From a virus, in the IMG/VR virus record IMGVR_UViG_3300031576_000010, positions 35,909-99,908 of that record: 64,000 nt of DNA; one strand, given 5' to 3'. The stretch's first letter is position 1, and each line of letters begins with the position of its first letter. Below are positions 18,791 to 27,798 of this stretch, piece by piece. A model generated the notes under the pieces. That model saw only the letters and a list, made by a program, of their open reading frames with translations, did not search any database and was not told the origin of the DNA. Position numbers and translations under genes: made by a program.

Positions 18791-20550
18791 CAGCTCGGCT
18801 CCGGAATCTCTTCGCGGTTGAGCGTGATGGAATCGGTGTAGGTCGTCGTGATTGTGATCGAGTCGGATTCGGGCGTGGTGGTCGGTAGGTCGAGCGGGTC
18901 GACCACGACCGTGATGGTGGAGCCGGCCCCACCAGTCAACACGAACGTGCCGCCCGCCGCCACGTTCACGATCGCGCCCGCCACATCGCCGAACGGCGCC
19001 CACGTCATGTTGCGAGCGAGCCCGACGATCGCGTACGCGAGCGTCCCGACGCCCGCCGGAGCGGTCGCGCCGACCGAATCGATCCGCACGCCCGTGATGT
19101 TGACCGGCTGGCTCGCCCGGTTGACCGGCAGGCCGGCCGCCTGGACCGACACCGCGATGGAGGACCCATCCCCGCCCGGCAGCGTGAACACGCCCCCCGC
19201 CCCCACCGCTACCGCGGCGCCGGGTACAAGAGCACCGGGCGCCTGCCACTGGAGTGTCAGGGCCGCACCCGCCACGTACGTGAGGGTCCCGACTCCCGAC
19301 AGGGTCGCGCCATCCAGCGCAACGATCTTGACGCCCAGGATGTTGAGCGGCTGGGTGTTGGCCTTGTAGGTGTGGTCGCGGAGCTGGTAGTTGGGCGGGA
19401 TCAGGTTGGCCGGGATGGTCCGGTCGACGTAGTCGTAGATGGTGATCGGGACGTTGAACCGGTTGACGTAGACCTTCCCTTCCTTCTCGCCGTCGGGCAG
19501 CGGGATGTCGGCCTCGCCGGCCAACGACCAGTCCGACAGGATGACCTGGAAGTACCGCTCGGTCGCGCCGCCCGCCACCGGCTCGGCGTAGACGTGCTCG
19601 CCGTAGAACGTGAAGTCCCGGTCGGACATGTAGAGCGACAGGAAGTAGATGAGGAGATCGGTCAGCTCGGTGCGCTCGTTGTCCGAGTCGGCCCCCACGT
19701 CGATGCCGATCGTGAAGCTGGCGCCAGTCCCATACCGGTTGGCGGGCCGGCGGGCCGGGTTGTCCGAGTCGTCCGCCTGCCCGACCGTGAACCCCAAGGC
19801 TGTCAAGAGAGTGGCGGTCCCGCCCGTCACCTCGATCCGGTTGGGTGTCTCGTGGTCGGACGACCGGTAGTTCCGCGGGTTGGTGGCGGCGGGCAGAGCG
19901 ATCGGCTTGGTCGCGCGGACCGGCCCACCCGCCACCAGCTCCAAGAACGTGGAGCCGCCGGTCGTGACCGCGCGCGCCCGCGCATACAGCGCCTGCACGT
20001 TGATGATGTCGGCGAGCTGCTGGGCCGTTACGGCCGCGGGTGTGGGGAACGGGAACGACGGCAGCACCATCGTGCTGGTCCGGTAGTTCACACCGTCCGG
20101 CTTGGTCCTGAACGCCAGAGTCGGGGGCGTCGTGATGTTCAGGATGGCGGATAGGTTGTAGGGCTGCGGGTTGGTCGCGCGGACTCGCGGTGGGTACTGC
20201 ACGTGATCGACGAACGCGCCCGTCAGCCCGATGGGCTTGCGCGCCCCACCCGCCTTTGTGACCGAGATGAGGGGCAACTTCTTGAGGATGTCGGGGTACT
20301 CGCGGATGAGGGTGACGAGGTTCTCGAACGGGTCGGTCGACTGCTGGGAGATCCCGTACTTCCCGATCGTCAGGATCTCGGCGAACCGGGCCGCCGCAAC
20401 GGTCGGCTGCGCGAAGAACTGGCGCAGCTCCTCGACGAACGAGTCCTTCGCGGTTTCGACCAGTTGACTGAACCGGAAGTTGTCGCGCGTGTCGACCGCA
20501 AGGGTCGGGACGTTGCGCTTGATCGCGAGGTCGTCGGACGTGAAAGCCAC
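18790..20550 (-). CDS. Neck/tail completion protein with two Ig-like modules
   Basis: 586 residues, ATG 20550. The N-terminal 380 residues are mixed helix and strand with no motif I recognise. The last 200 residues contain two copies of a beta module: GVGTLTYVAGAALTLQW with GGVFTLPGGDGSSIAVSV, then GVGTLAYAIVGLARNMTW with GGTFVLTGGAGSTITVVV. The same module is found once in the genes at 31107 and 22354. It is the first gene after the promoter motif at 20584 and precedes the sheath, so a neck or tail-terminator role is likely. Confidence 0.6.
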   Translation of the reverse strand: MAFTSDDLAIKRNVPTLAVDTRDNFRFSQLVETAKDSFVEELRQFFAQPTVAAARFAEILTIGKYGISQQSTDPFENLVTLIREYPDILKKLPLISVTKAGGARKPIGLTGAFVDHVQYPPRVRATNPQPYNLSAILNITTPPTLAFRTKPDGVNYRTSTMVLPSFPFPTPAAVTAQQLADIINVQALYARARAVTTGGSTFLELVAGGPVRATKPIALPAATNPRNYRSSDHETPNRIEVTGGTATLLTALGFTVGQADDSDNPARRPANRYGTGASFTIGIDVGADSDNERTELTDLLIYFLSLYMSDRDFTFYGEHVYAEPVAGGATERYFQVILSDWSLAGEADIPLPDGEKEGKVYVNRFNVPITIYDYVDRTIPANLIPPNYQLRDHTYKANTQPLNILGVKIVALDGATLSGVGTLTYVAGAALTLQWQAPGALVPGAAVAVGAGGVFTLPGGDGSSIAVSVQAAGLPVNRASQPVNITGVRIDSVGATAPAGVGTLAYAIVGLARNMTWAPFGDVAGAIVNVAAGGTFVLTGGAGSTITVVVDPLDLPTTTPESDSITITTTYTDSITLNREEIPEPS

Positions 20551-20583
20551 GGGCCTGTGCGGACAGGCTACCGCGAGATCGCA

Positions 20584-20597
20584 CGGAATTTTAGAAG
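20584..20597 (-). promoter_or_regulatory. Putative late promoter motif
   Basis: Minus-strand CTTCTAAAATTCCG, identical to the copies at 26553 and 39193. It lies 34 bases before the start at 20550 of the neck/tail gene that heads the sheath-tube-tape-measure run. Confidence 0.65.
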
Positions 20598-20609
20598 GGC
20601 GGACCCAGC

Positions 20610-20638
20610 TTGCACATGCGTCAAGATTCAGCTAAACT
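20610..20638 (+). promoter_or_regulatory. Sigma70-like promoter of the plus-strand homing endonuclease
   Basis: Plus-strand TTGCAC at 20610-20615, a 17-base spacer and TAAACT at 20633-20638. Transcription would begin about 20645, three bases before the GTG at 20648, so the mRNA would be almost leaderless. Confidence 0.55.
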
Positions 20639-20647
20639 GACGTAACA

Positions 20648-21568
20648 GTGAGATTAGACCAGGCCGAAGCACGCAAGCTGCATGAGCAAGGGTTGAATGG
20701 TGCCGAGATCGCCAAACGACTCGGGGTGTGGCGCCAGACCGTCACCCACTATTTTCGCTCGATCGGGATCCGGGGCCACCAGTACGGTTTCGTCAAGACG
20801 CTCACGGATCGTCAACGCGCCATGCTGTATGGGACGGTGCTTGGGGACGGGCACCTCAGCCGCCGACAAGAGTCGTACCTTGCCATGAAGCACGGATGGG
20901 TGCAACGCGCATACCTCACCTGGAAGGTCGAGGAACTTGCGCCGCTGTTCAAGACCACTAAGTTGCATGAAGGGACAACGACGATCCGACACAAGACCTA
21001 TCGGTTCGCCCAGATACATTCACGAGTACATCCACTACTGGGAGATGCACGCCGGCTGTTCTACACGGATGGCGGCAAGAAGACGGTAACGCACGACGTG
21101 CTCGACGCCCTCGACAAGCTCGGGCCGTTGCTTTCGCTCGCACTGGCCGTCTGGTACATGGACGACGGGTCGCTGTACGACGATGGTCGCTACGCGCAGA
21201 TCACGCTTGGTGGAATGAGCCAGCCAGCATATCGACGGACTGCCGAGTGGTTTTGTCAACGAGGGTTCGCGGGCGCGATTGGCAAGCACACAACCAAGAA
21301 CAGCGTGGTGTTCCGAATGCACGCTCAAGGATCGCGCAGGTTTGCCAAGACCATCATCCCGCACATCTACCCGAGCATGAGGTACAAGATCCCATCCTCG
21401 TTGGAAGACCCACCAATACGATCTGTCTCGACTACTTGTTCCGCATGTGGATCGTTGATTACGCGTCCGAAGTCGCACGCGAGATCCTACAGCCTGTTCT
21501 GCTCACGTGAGTGTTACCACGAAGCGCGACGCGCTCGGCTCAAGTCGTTAGCCCGAGAACACGGATGA
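20648..21568 (+). CDS. LAGLIDADG homing endonuclease with HTH and zinc finger
   Basis: 306 residues, GTG start with no ribosome site. Domains: an N-terminal helix-turn-helix (LHEQGLNGAEIAKRLGVWRQ), then a LAGLIDADG-type core with MLYGTVLGDGHLS at about 58-70 and VWYMDDGSLYDDG at about 166-178 supplying the two acidic catalytic residues, a PHIYPSMRYKIP block, and a C-terminal zinc finger (CSACG...CSREC). It is one of few genes on the plus strand and its end overlaps the convergent gene by 29 bases. It closely resembles the enzyme at 41256 in layout. It presumably spreads itself by cutting intron- or gene-less alleles. Confidence 0.85.
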   Translation: MRLDQAEARKLHEQGLNGAEIAKRLGVWRQTVTHYFRSIGIRGHQYGFVKTLTDRQRAMLYGTVLGDGHLSRRQESYLAMKHGWVQRAYLTWKVEELAPLFKTTKLHEGTTTIRHKTYRFAQIHSRVHPLLGDARRLFYTDGGKKTVTHDVLDALDKLGPLLSLALAVWYMDDGSLYDDGRYAQITLGGMSQPAYRRTAEWFCQRGFAGAIGKHTTKNSVVFRMHAQGSRRFAKTIIPHIYPSMRYKIPSSLEDPPIRSVSTTCSACGSLITRPKSHARSYSLFCSRECYHEARRARLKSLAREHG

Positions 21569-22088
21569 GAAGGCCCTCGTAGTCCGTGCGGAGTTTAGTC
21601 TGCACGTACTCCTCCATCCCCTTCTCAAGGAAGTGGGTGGGCTCAGATCCTGGATGCCACCACGGTGGACCACCAGGGTTACGAAGCATGTGCTTCGCGG
21701 TGGCAACTCGGAACGTCTTCTCGCCATCGATTATCAGCGGGATCGTCACCGCCTTGGTGCCGTCCCGCAGATACCAGGCGTTGTGTGCGTTGAGAAGGTA
21801 CTGCATCTTGTGAGGACGCACGCCTACGGACCTCCAGTAGGCGTAGGGCTTGGTGTTTCCGATGTAGCCCATCGCCTTGGCGACGTCGTACCGGCTGAAC
21901 CACGACTGGTCGAGTCCGCCACCCGACGGGTTCTTCCACAGGCGCGACGCGTACGCCCGGATGGTCGCGAGCGCCCCCTCAGTGATCTCGCGGATGGCGT
22001 ACATCTTGTAGACCTCCCAGAAGCGCGGGTCCGCCATACGGGCGAGGAAGTTGTGGTCGGCGACCACCTGGAACGTGATGGCGGGCAC
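21540..22088 (-). CDS. Tail completion/neck protein, HK97 gp10-like
   Basis: 182 residues from GTG 22088, chosen because GGAGG lies about seven bases before it; the frame is open upstream to 22160. The pattern PYAYWRSVGVRPHKMQYL, then HPGSEPTHFLEKGMEEYV near the C-terminus, is what HK97 gp10-type neck proteins show (a PYA...G..PH block and a final HPG...FL helix). These proteins complete the tail end. It converges with the homing endonuclease. Confidence 0.5.
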   Translation of the reverse strand: MPAITFQVVADHNFLARMADPRFWEVYKMYAIREITEGALATIRAYASRLWKNPSGGGLDQSWFSRYDVAKAMGYIGNTKPYAYWRSVGVRPHKMQYLLNAHNAWYLRDGTKAVTIPLIIDGEKTFRVATAKHMLRNPGGPPWWHPGSEPTHFLEKGMEEYVQTKLRTDYEGLLIRVLGLTT

Positions 22089-22090
22089 CC

Positions 22091-22354
22091 CTAGCACCTC
22101 CGCCGCGCGTACTCGTGGCGGGGCGACAGCGCGACCGATCGGAGCGCTTCTGGTGTGCAAAGACGGAGGGGGATCGAGAAGGACGGGAGCAGTCCCTTCG
22201 TGACCTTGATGTTCTTCAGCTCGAACGCTTGGCCCAACGAGGCGACGTGGTTGTAGCCGTAGTACAGCGGCTGACGACCAGCTCCGCAGCAGTTGCAGGT
22301 CTGGTGGTTCCAGCAGAGCGTCGTGGTGCTGCTGTAGCTGGTGTCGGGCGCCAT
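22091..22354 (-). CDS. Small cysteine-bearing virion-region protein
   Basis: 87 residues; its ATG overlaps the stop of the intein-bearing gene (TGATG). The N-terminal half has CWNHQTCNCCG, a possible metal site, followed by YYGYNHVASLGQAFELKNI. No family recognised. Translational coupling suggests it works with the upstream virion protein. Confidence 0.6.
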   Translation of the reverse strand: MAPDTSYSSTTTLCWNHQTCNCCGAGRQPLYYGYNHVASLGQAFELKNIKVTKGLLPSFSIPLRLCTPEALRSVALSPRHEYARRRC

Positions 22355-24906
22355 CAGAATACCTGGCCGATCATCTCGTCACGCTGGGGTCGCCGGCAAC
22401 TGAACCCCTGCGAGATGAAGATGCCCTTCGGGTCATGATAGTCGAACGCGGTCAGGTCGTACCGGACCCCCACATGCGTGCCCTCGCGGAACTCGATGAA
22501 CGCCTTCTGCTGGATCAGGTTGACCTCGGGGGGCACGACGACGTCTGGATCCTGAGCGACCAGGTCGTCGAAGTGGCGGAGTGGCACGGTCCACCAACGA
22601 TGGTTCCCGTCCGAATCCACCACCCCCATGCCGCCCCGCTCCCTCGTCTTGGTCGGCAACCCCTTGAGCACCCGGATGAACGGCTCGTCGAGCCGTGGGT
22701 ACCGGATCCGCGCGATCTCGAAGAACGGGCTCTTGTCGGTCACGAGCGCACGCGTGAGGGTCACGCGCAACTGGATCGTCCCTCCCGCCGCCACCGACAG
22801 GCTCGGGAGGGTCGCGATCGACACGTACGGGCCCGCGTTGATCGACACCTCGACCAGCACGGACGTGCCGGCTGGTTGTCGGATGTAGCTGTCGACCCGG
22901 AACTGGAACGGGTTGACCGACGCGACGACGCCGGGCGCCCCGATCGTGAAGACGGGTGATGTGATGGTTGCGGTCAGCAGGCCGGTCGCGATCTGGAGGC
23001 GGTACGGCTGGAACTCGGTGAACAGCGAGGTGCCCACGAGCGTGACGGCCGGGTCGATCGACGCGACGTGCAACTCGTGGTACCCGAACTTCGTGTAGCC
23101 CGGCACGATGCCGGTCCCGTAGCAGTTGTGAACCGTGACACCGTTCGCGACGAACTGATGGTCCTCCTCCACGGTCAAGTCGTACACAGGTTCGAGGACA
23201 TCGTTTCGCTCGACGGACCGGACAAACGGAACCTTCCGCTGCACGACGGGCTCGGGTCCACGTCTTGCCGCCCTGGTGCTCTCCGCTTGGTCAATGCACG
23301 CCGCTAGCTTGGCACTCTTGCGCGCGTTGAAGAACCCGACTCGCGTTTGGAACGCTTGCACGTGGGCAAGGGCCGAAATATCCAGTGCGTACAGTCTCCG
23401 ATAGCCGCGCTCCGAACGCCACGTTGCCTTGTACTCGTGGATTGTTGACCGGATTCCGAGCCCCATCAGGAGTAGCTGCACGTCCTGCAAAAGCGGATAG
23501 GAGACGGATGCCAGCGAGAGACTCACCCGGCCGCCGGCCCCACCAACGCTGCCGTCCGTGGAGAACAACCCGGAAAGGAAGCCGCGCACACACTCCACGG
23601 ACGCTCCAAAGATATGCGCAGGCGCGCGACGGGCAGCGGGGTCCGCGCGCTTGTCCAGCCCCAATGCTCCCAGGAAGTCGGCCAGCCCCTTAATCCGCCA
23701 GGAGACCGTCGCCATTGGCGCCGGCTCCGAGAGGACGAGGTTACTCTGCCGGTCCCACTTACGCTCGATCACCTCCGTCTGCGTCCCACACCAGCCGTGT
23801 ACAACCTCTTGTAGGTGGTCGAGGTCCGCGCGGTCCACGATGGAGGAGCAGACCGTCACGATCGGGTACTTGCCCTTTCCCACCGAACCGTCCCCGAGAA
23901 CGTAGCCCAGGAGAAGTCCAACATCGAATCCATCGCTATCTGGGAACTTGTAGTCCAGACTCTTGTCCGGACGAGCGGTCAGATCAGAAACGGCCGCGAT
24001 AGGGACGGGCAGCGGCGAGACTGATTCCCCCTCTGGGGGGGCGAAGTCGAGTCTGTCGCCCTCCTCCAGGTCGCCCACCTCCAGCCAGCCGCGTTCCGCC
24101 ATACGAATGAAGTGATCTGGAGTCGCACGAATGGAGAGCCCCCAGTTCGTCGTGACCGTCATGGTCTCGCGGATACCGGTCTGAAACGCCGTTGCCCTCC
24201 GCCATGCCTTACCGGACCAGACCTCGAACGGTTCACCCACCAAGTCCTCGACAGCGACCAATCCTCGGCCGCGCACGAACACGCGGGTGTCTCCAGAAAC
24301 GCACGATCGACACTTGCCGTCCGGCTGTTTGCTTGTTTGCTTGTAGCAGGAGCACAGCGGGTAGACCGCGTTCGTGACGGTCGTCTGATCGACCTGCGGG
24401 TTGAAGTTGGGGGTGTGGAGCAGCGACCTGGAGAACGTGATCGAGTTGCTGTAGGGACCGCCTGACGACGGCAGGAACGCGCTGTCGATCGAGACGGTCA
24501 GGTAGCTGCCGCTCGACTCCAGCTTGAAGATGCCGCCCGCCCGCACGTCGACCGTCGGGGCGGCGGTCCCGCCGGGCGGCGTCCACACGATCGTCCTGGC
24601 GGCTCCCGCGACCGTCAGGACCAGGGTGCCGGCGCCCGTGGGTGTCCGGTGGGAGAACGCGGCGATCGCGACGCCGGGGATCGGGGTGGCCTCCAGGATG
24701 GCGGACTGGGGGATCTCGTGCCACAGATCGGCCGCCAACCCGACGCCCAACACCTTGTCGATGTGGGCCTTCAGCATCTTGAAGATCGACTGGTCACCTC
24801 GAATGCGCGCGTCTACTCCCGTACCGGAGTATCGACCAAGATAACCAACGGCCAGATGCTTACCTTGCACCCGAACAAACCCACCCCGCCCAACACCAGT
24901 GGTCAT
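22354..24906 (-). CDS. Virion (neck/connector region) protein interrupted by an intein
   Basis: 850 residues as encoded, about 457 after splicing. N-extein residues 1-201 include an Ig-like module (GAGTLVLTVAGAARTIVW; GGIFKLESSGSYLTVSI) shared with the genes at 18790 and 31107 and end CSCYKQTSKQPDGKCRS. The C-extein from residue 595 begins CYGTG and is beta-rich. Spliced, the junction gives CSC...GKCRSCYGTG, a four-cysteine metal-binding arrangement. The upstream HNH gene overlaps by four bases. No exact family for the extein; a connector or tail-tip role is inferred from position. Confidence 0.75.
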   Translation of the reverse strand: MTTGVGRGGFVRVQGKHLAVGYLGRYSGTGVDARIRGDQSIFKMLKAHIDKVLGVGLAADLWHEIPQSAILEATPIPGVAIAAFSHRTPTGAGTLVLTVAGAARTIVWTPPGGTAAPTVDVRAGGIFKLESSGSYLTVSIDSAFLPSSGGPYSNSITFSRSLLHTPNFNPQVDQTTVTNAVYPLCSCYKQTSKQPDGKCRSCVSGDTRVFVRGRGLVAVEDLVGEPFEVWSGKAWRRATAFQTGIRETMTVTTNWGLSIRATPDHFIRMAERGWLEVGDLEEGDRLDFAPPEGESVSPLPVPIAAVSDLTARPDKSLDYKFPDSDGFDVGLLLGYVLGDGSVGKGKYPIVTVCSSIVDRADLDHLQEVVHGWCGTQTEVIERKWDRQSNLVLSEPAPMATVSWRIKGLADFLGALGLDKRADPAARRAPAHIFGASVECVRGFLSGLFSTDGSVGGAGGRVSLSLASVSYPLLQDVQLLLMGLGIRSTIHEYKATWRSERGYRRLYALDISALAHVQAFQTRVGFFNARKSAKLAACIDQAESTRAARRGPEPVVQRKVPFVRSVERNDVLEPVYDLTVEEDHQFVANGVTVHNCYGTGIVPGYTKFGYHELHVASIDPAVTLVGTSLFTEFQPYRLQIATGLLTATITSPVFTIGAPGVVASVNPFQFRVDSYIRQPAGTSVLVEVSINAGPYVSIATLPSLSVAAGGTIQLRVTLTRALVTDKSPFFEIARIRYPRLDEPFIRVLKGLPTKTRERGGMGVVDSDGNHRWWTVPLRHFDDLVAQDPDVVVPPEVNLIQQKAFIEFREGTHVGVRYDLTAFDYHDPKGIFISQGFSCRRPQRDEMIGQVF
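23125..24303 (-). mobile_element. Intein with LAGLIDADG endonuclease (393 residues)
   Basis: Residues 202-594 of the host protein. Block A is CVSGDTRVF and block B includes TPDHF. The dodecapeptide motifs are LLGYVLGDGSVG and FLSGLFSTDGSVG, each with the catalytic aspartate. The C-terminal splice site is GVTVHN followed by Cys. First Cys, terminal Asn and a downstream Cys are all present, so it should splice and the endonuclease should be active. Confidence 0.9.
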
Positions 24907-25652
24907 GCTGTTCGCTCTTGGTTGATCGGAAGACCGCGGTCGCGCCGGTACGCGATGTACTCGTCGTCCGTTCGCTTACCCTTGCTCTGATTGCATCGAG
25001 CACACGCAACAACGATGTTGCTTGGGTAGTTCGTTGGGCCCAGGTCCTTCCTGGCTAGTGGAATCTTGTGATCGATGTGCGGTCTGGTTACCTCTGCGCC
25101 GCAGTAGTAGCAGAGGTGTTGCTGCGCCAACAGTTTCGCAACGACGTCCTTGCTGGTCCATCTGCCCGGTATCGCTCGCTTGGCCGACCGATACCTGTGC
25201 GTGATGCCCCTCCGCTTCATCGGGTTCTTCAGGTCGTATCGCCGCTTAATCTGCCTGATGAGATCGGGGTGCTCGTCGGCATACTGTCGGTTCCTCGCCG
25301 CAGCTCTGGCGCGGTTGTGCTGATACCATGCCTTCGAGATAGCCTTGACTTTGACGGGGTGCTCCGCGGCCCATCGCTTTGCTGCGGCGCAAGCACAAGA
25401 TCGACACCGCGTCACGAGCCCCGAACAATCACGCTTGTTCCGATGGAAAAACTTGATCGTCGCCGGACGAACGGCACCACACGCTGAGCATGTTCGCTTC
25501 CCCGCGTTCACCGGCTGGAATACCTTCTGCTTGGCAGCATCGTTTCTGCACTGCTTGCAAACCGAAGTGAGACCGAGCGTGCCCATCAAGTTTCGATGAA
25601 AAAATCTGAGCGACGCGGGCTTGCGTTCGCCACATTTCGAGCACGTTCTCAC
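24903..25652 (-). CDS. HNH homing endonuclease with zinc-finger N-terminus
   Basis: 249 residues, GTG start overlapping the upstream stop as GTGA. Two N-terminal zinc-finger units (CSKCGERKP...CKQC and CSACGAVRP...CRSC) bind DNA; a basic central helix region follows; the C-terminus is an HNH domain with CYYCGAEV, HIDHKIPLARKD and NIVVACARCNQSKGK. It fits between two virion genes with four-base overlaps on both sides, as expected for an inserted free-standing endonuclease. Catalytic HxxD-H and N residues are present. Confidence 0.85.
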   Translation of the reverse strand: MRTCSKCGERKPASLRFFHRNLMGTLGLTSVCKQCRNDAAKQKVFQPVNAGKRTCSACGAVRPATIKFFHRNKRDCSGLVTRCRSCACAAAKRWAAEHPVKVKAISKAWYQHNRARAAARNRQYADEHPDLIRQIKRRYDLKNPMKRRGITHRYRSAKRAIPGRWTSKDVVAKLLAQQHLCYYCGAEVTRPHIDHKIPLARKDLGPTNYPSNIVVACARCNQSKGKRTDDEYIAYRRDRGLPINQERTA

Positions 25653-26527
25653 GTGCTCAAGAACCCGCGAAAGAGGATCCCAGAGGGTGCGGCCGAAAGC
25701 AGTTGAAGCAGCCGGAACGACACACCAGCTTGGATGTGAATCGATCCCATCGTCGCGAAGTTGAGCTTGAACAACGGCACCAACCGATCGAGCCGCTGTT
25801 GCAGGAACGATAGAAATGACTGGAGTGGTTGTTGATGGTTGATGCTAAAACTATACCCCTGGTCAGAGTAATTGACAAGATCCGTGTCGATCGAGAACAA
25901 CGTCTGGCTCTGGAGCGCCACCAACGTGGCGGTGTCGATGAGGAGCTGGCCGTGCGTCTTGAACGGGTAGTTCTCCAACAGGATGTTGGTGTTCGGCTGG
26001 TACAGGTTGATGACGTTGAGGCCGCCCTCCAGGTACATGAGGAGCTGGGCGTCCGAGTAGCCACCGAACAGGTTGGTCGCCTCCTCGACGATCTTGACCG
26101 CCTTGTCGATCTGGAGCCGGAAGCTCGGCAGGTAGGCCAGGACCCTCGGGTCCAGCACCTTAACGACTTGGAGGACGACGGCCGGCTCGGTCCCGACCCC
26201 ACCGATCGCCCGCCAGATGAAGAAGAGGTCGCGCACCAGGTTGGTCTCGGTTTGGGTCGGCACATTGACGGGTGCGAGCGGGTCGCCCCAGCCGATGTAG
26301 TAGTCGCCGGTCGTGCCGGCCGGCTTGATGATGCGGGTCGGGGGCGACGGCGGCGCGAAGAAGTCGTCCTCGTACAACACCGTCTTGCTCACGTCCATGA
26401 CGCGAAGGTGCAGGTAGGTGGCGTCGACCTTGTCGCCGTTCGCGTCGAACAACGTGATGTTGATGCGCTGGTCGAAGTTCTGGAGGATCAGCTCGACCGC
26501 GTTGGCGTTGAGGAAGGGGGCGGGCAC
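25649..26527 (-). CDS. Neck/connector region virion protein
   Basis: 292 residues, GTG start at 26527, first gene after the promoter motif at 26553. Begins with a beta domain (NFDQRINITLFDANGDKVDA) and continues through mostly helical sequence with an aromatic-rich C-terminus. No named family recognised. Likely a head-to-tail or neck component because it opens the transcription unit that carries the neck proteins. Confidence 0.6.
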   Translation of the reverse strand: MPAPFLNANAVELILQNFDQRINITLFDANGDKVDATYLHLRVMDVSKTVLYEDDFFAPPSPPTRIIKPAGTTGDYYIGWGDPLAPVNVPTQTETNLVRDLFFIWRAIGGVGTEPAVVLQVVKVLDPRVLAYLPSFRLQIDKAVKIVEEATNLFGGYSDAQLLMYLEGGLNVINLYQPNTNILLENYPFKTHGQLLIDTATLVALQSQTLFSIDTDLVNYSDQGYSFSINHQQPLQSFLSFLQQRLDRLVPLFKLNFATMGSIHIQAGVSFRLLQLLSAAPSGILFRGFLST

Positions 26528-26552
26528 GAACCCAGCCTAGCGCCACAACGTA

Positions 26553-26566
26553 CGGAATTTTAGAAG
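26553..26566 (-). promoter_or_regulatory. Putative late promoter motif
   Basis: Minus-strand CTTCTAAAATTCCG, identical to the copies at 20584 and 39193, ending 26 bases before the GTG at 26527. Confidence 0.65.
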
Positions 26567-26567
26567 T

Positions 26568-26765
26568 CTAGTCGCCAGTGTCGCCCGGCTTGATCCGGGA
26601 GGGTGTCGTACCTGGTCGAAGGGCGGGCCCGCGCGTCCCCACGTTCGCCGGCTTGATGAGCGGGGCGGTTGTGCCGGGCCGCATGGCTGGCCCACGCGTC
26701 CCCACGTTCGCCGGCTTGATGAACAGGTCTGTGGTCGATCCAGGACGAATACGGCTACGCGTCAT
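26568..26765 (-). CDS. Small repeat protein (IKPANVGTRGP repeats)
   Basis: 65 residues from ATG 26765, with GAGGGA eight bases before it; it overlaps the upstream gene by 11 bases. Made almost wholly of two near-identical 22-residue units, IKPANVGTRGPAMRPGTTAP and IKPANVGTRGPALRPGTTPS, plus a partial third. The DNA repeat is equally clear. Repeats with alternating Pro, Gly and Arg suggest an extended virion or linker peptide. No family recognised. Confidence 0.55.
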   Translation of the reverse strand: MTRSRIRPGSTTDLFIKPANVGTRGPAMRPGTTAPLIKPANVGTRGPALRPGTTPSRIKPGDTGD

Positions 26766-27240
26766 CAGATCGTCCCTCGATCCCGTTCGATGACGACACA
26801 ATCACCATAGCCTGCTCGACCTCACCCTCCCGGATGTCTCCCGCGCGAGCGGACTTGAGACGCCTGACGGCACGACGGATCCGGTACGTCACCTCACCCG
26901 AGAGCTTCTCCTTGTCGGCCGCCTGCTGCACTACCGACAGGATGGTCCTGACCTCCTCGACCGTGAACTTCAGCTTCACGAGAGCTGGATCCGCGATCCT
27001 CTCATTCACCTCCTTTGCCCACTCACCCACCTCTTCCTTGCCGTAATTAGCAGGCGTGACAAAGGATTCGCACGTGCCATCACCCTCGATCGCCTCGATG
27101 GCATCGCTGTTGCGGTCTGTCGCATCGTCCTTCGGATTGTGAGCCGCGAGGAGGGTTCGCAGGTGAAACCGTTCCTCGAATGTCATCGCGATGAACCATA
27201 CCTGACTCGCCCGCTCCCGCTTCATTTTCGATTCTCCCAT
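26755..27240 (-). CDS. Unknown helical protein
   Basis: 161 residues. Helical, charged, with EEVGEWAKEVNERIADPALV and LSVVQQAADKEKLSGEVTYR. No signal peptide or membrane segment. Position between the fibre/lysis group and the connector genes. No family recognised. Confidence 0.65.
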   Translation of the reverse strand: MGESKMKRERASQVWFIAMTFEERFHLRTLLAAHNPKDDATDRNSDAIEAIEGDGTCESFVTPANYGKEEVGEWAKEVNERIADPALVKLKFTVEEVRTILSVVQQAADKEKLSGEVTYRIRRAVRRLKSARAGDIREGEVEQAMVIVSSSNGIEGRSDDA

Positions 27241-27262
27241 CGTTGGCCTCTTGGGGATCGCC

Positions 27263-27541
27263 CTACCGTGTCTTCGTCGTAGGCGTCAACTCTTGTGCGA
27301 TAGCGGCCAGCTCCTCCTTGGTCAGCTCTTCGCTGGGGGTGAGGGTCTGAAGTGCCCAATCAAGCTTGTGCTGGAGCGCCTCTGCCTTGACCTTGCTGTC
27401 GCGTAGCTTCTCGTTGGCATCAGCGTACATACTGGTGACGGCGGTCGGCTCATCATCGTCGGGTACCGTCTTCTTCCGTTTAACGCGCGCGTGGATCGCG
27501 TAGGAGCCACCTTTCTCCTTCCCATCCTTCCCATCCTTCAT
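27263..27541 (-). CDS. Small lysine-rich coiled-coil protein
   Basis: 92 residues with a basic N-terminus (MKDGKDGKEKGG) and a C-terminal coiled coil (ANEKLRDSKVKAEALQHKL). Its start overlaps the stop of the next membrane protein by four bases, so the two are probably expressed together. No family recognised. Confidence 0.6.
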   Translation of the reverse strand: MKDGKDGKEKGGSYAIHARVKRKKTVPDDDEPTAVTSMYADANEKLRDSKVKAEALQHKLDWALQTLTPSEELTKEELAAIAQELTPTTKTR

Positions 27542-27798
27542 CGCCGCCCTCTCGATTCTAGGACCGCATCAACGACAGCCGATAGCTTCGCGACCATCGT
27601 GTCGAAGTCGTGCTTGACCTCAAGAACCCGATCGGTCACCGCTTTCGCCTCCTCTACCCGTTTGTCCTGTAGCACGTCCTTCTCACGCTGCAGAGAACGA
27701 TTCTGCTTCCACTGGAGCCAGTTGAACGCAGCGAGCGCGATGGCGGCGATCGATTGTAGTCCGCCGACCCTGAGGACTTCTGTCAGGAACTCCCACAC
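27538..27798 (-). CDS. Small membrane protein with coiled coil (lysis group?)
   Basis: 86 residues: an N-terminal hydrophobic helix (GLQSIAAIALAAFNWLQWK) and a long charged coiled coil (QREKDVLQDKRVEEAKAVTD). This N-in single-span layout is found in holin- or spanin-like phage lysis proteins, and three other membrane proteins lie within 4 kb, but no lysis family can be named. Confidence 0.6.
   Translation of the reverse strand: MWEFLTEVLRVGGLQSIAAIALAAFNWLQWKQNRSLQREKDVLQDKRVEEAKAVTDRVLEVKHDFDTMVAKLSAVVDAVLESRGRR

Noticed and set aside
26600-26730. Direct repeats resembling a CRISPR array
   Set aside because: Only two units, translated as a coherent repeat protein with a ribosome site, and no spacer structure or cas gene.
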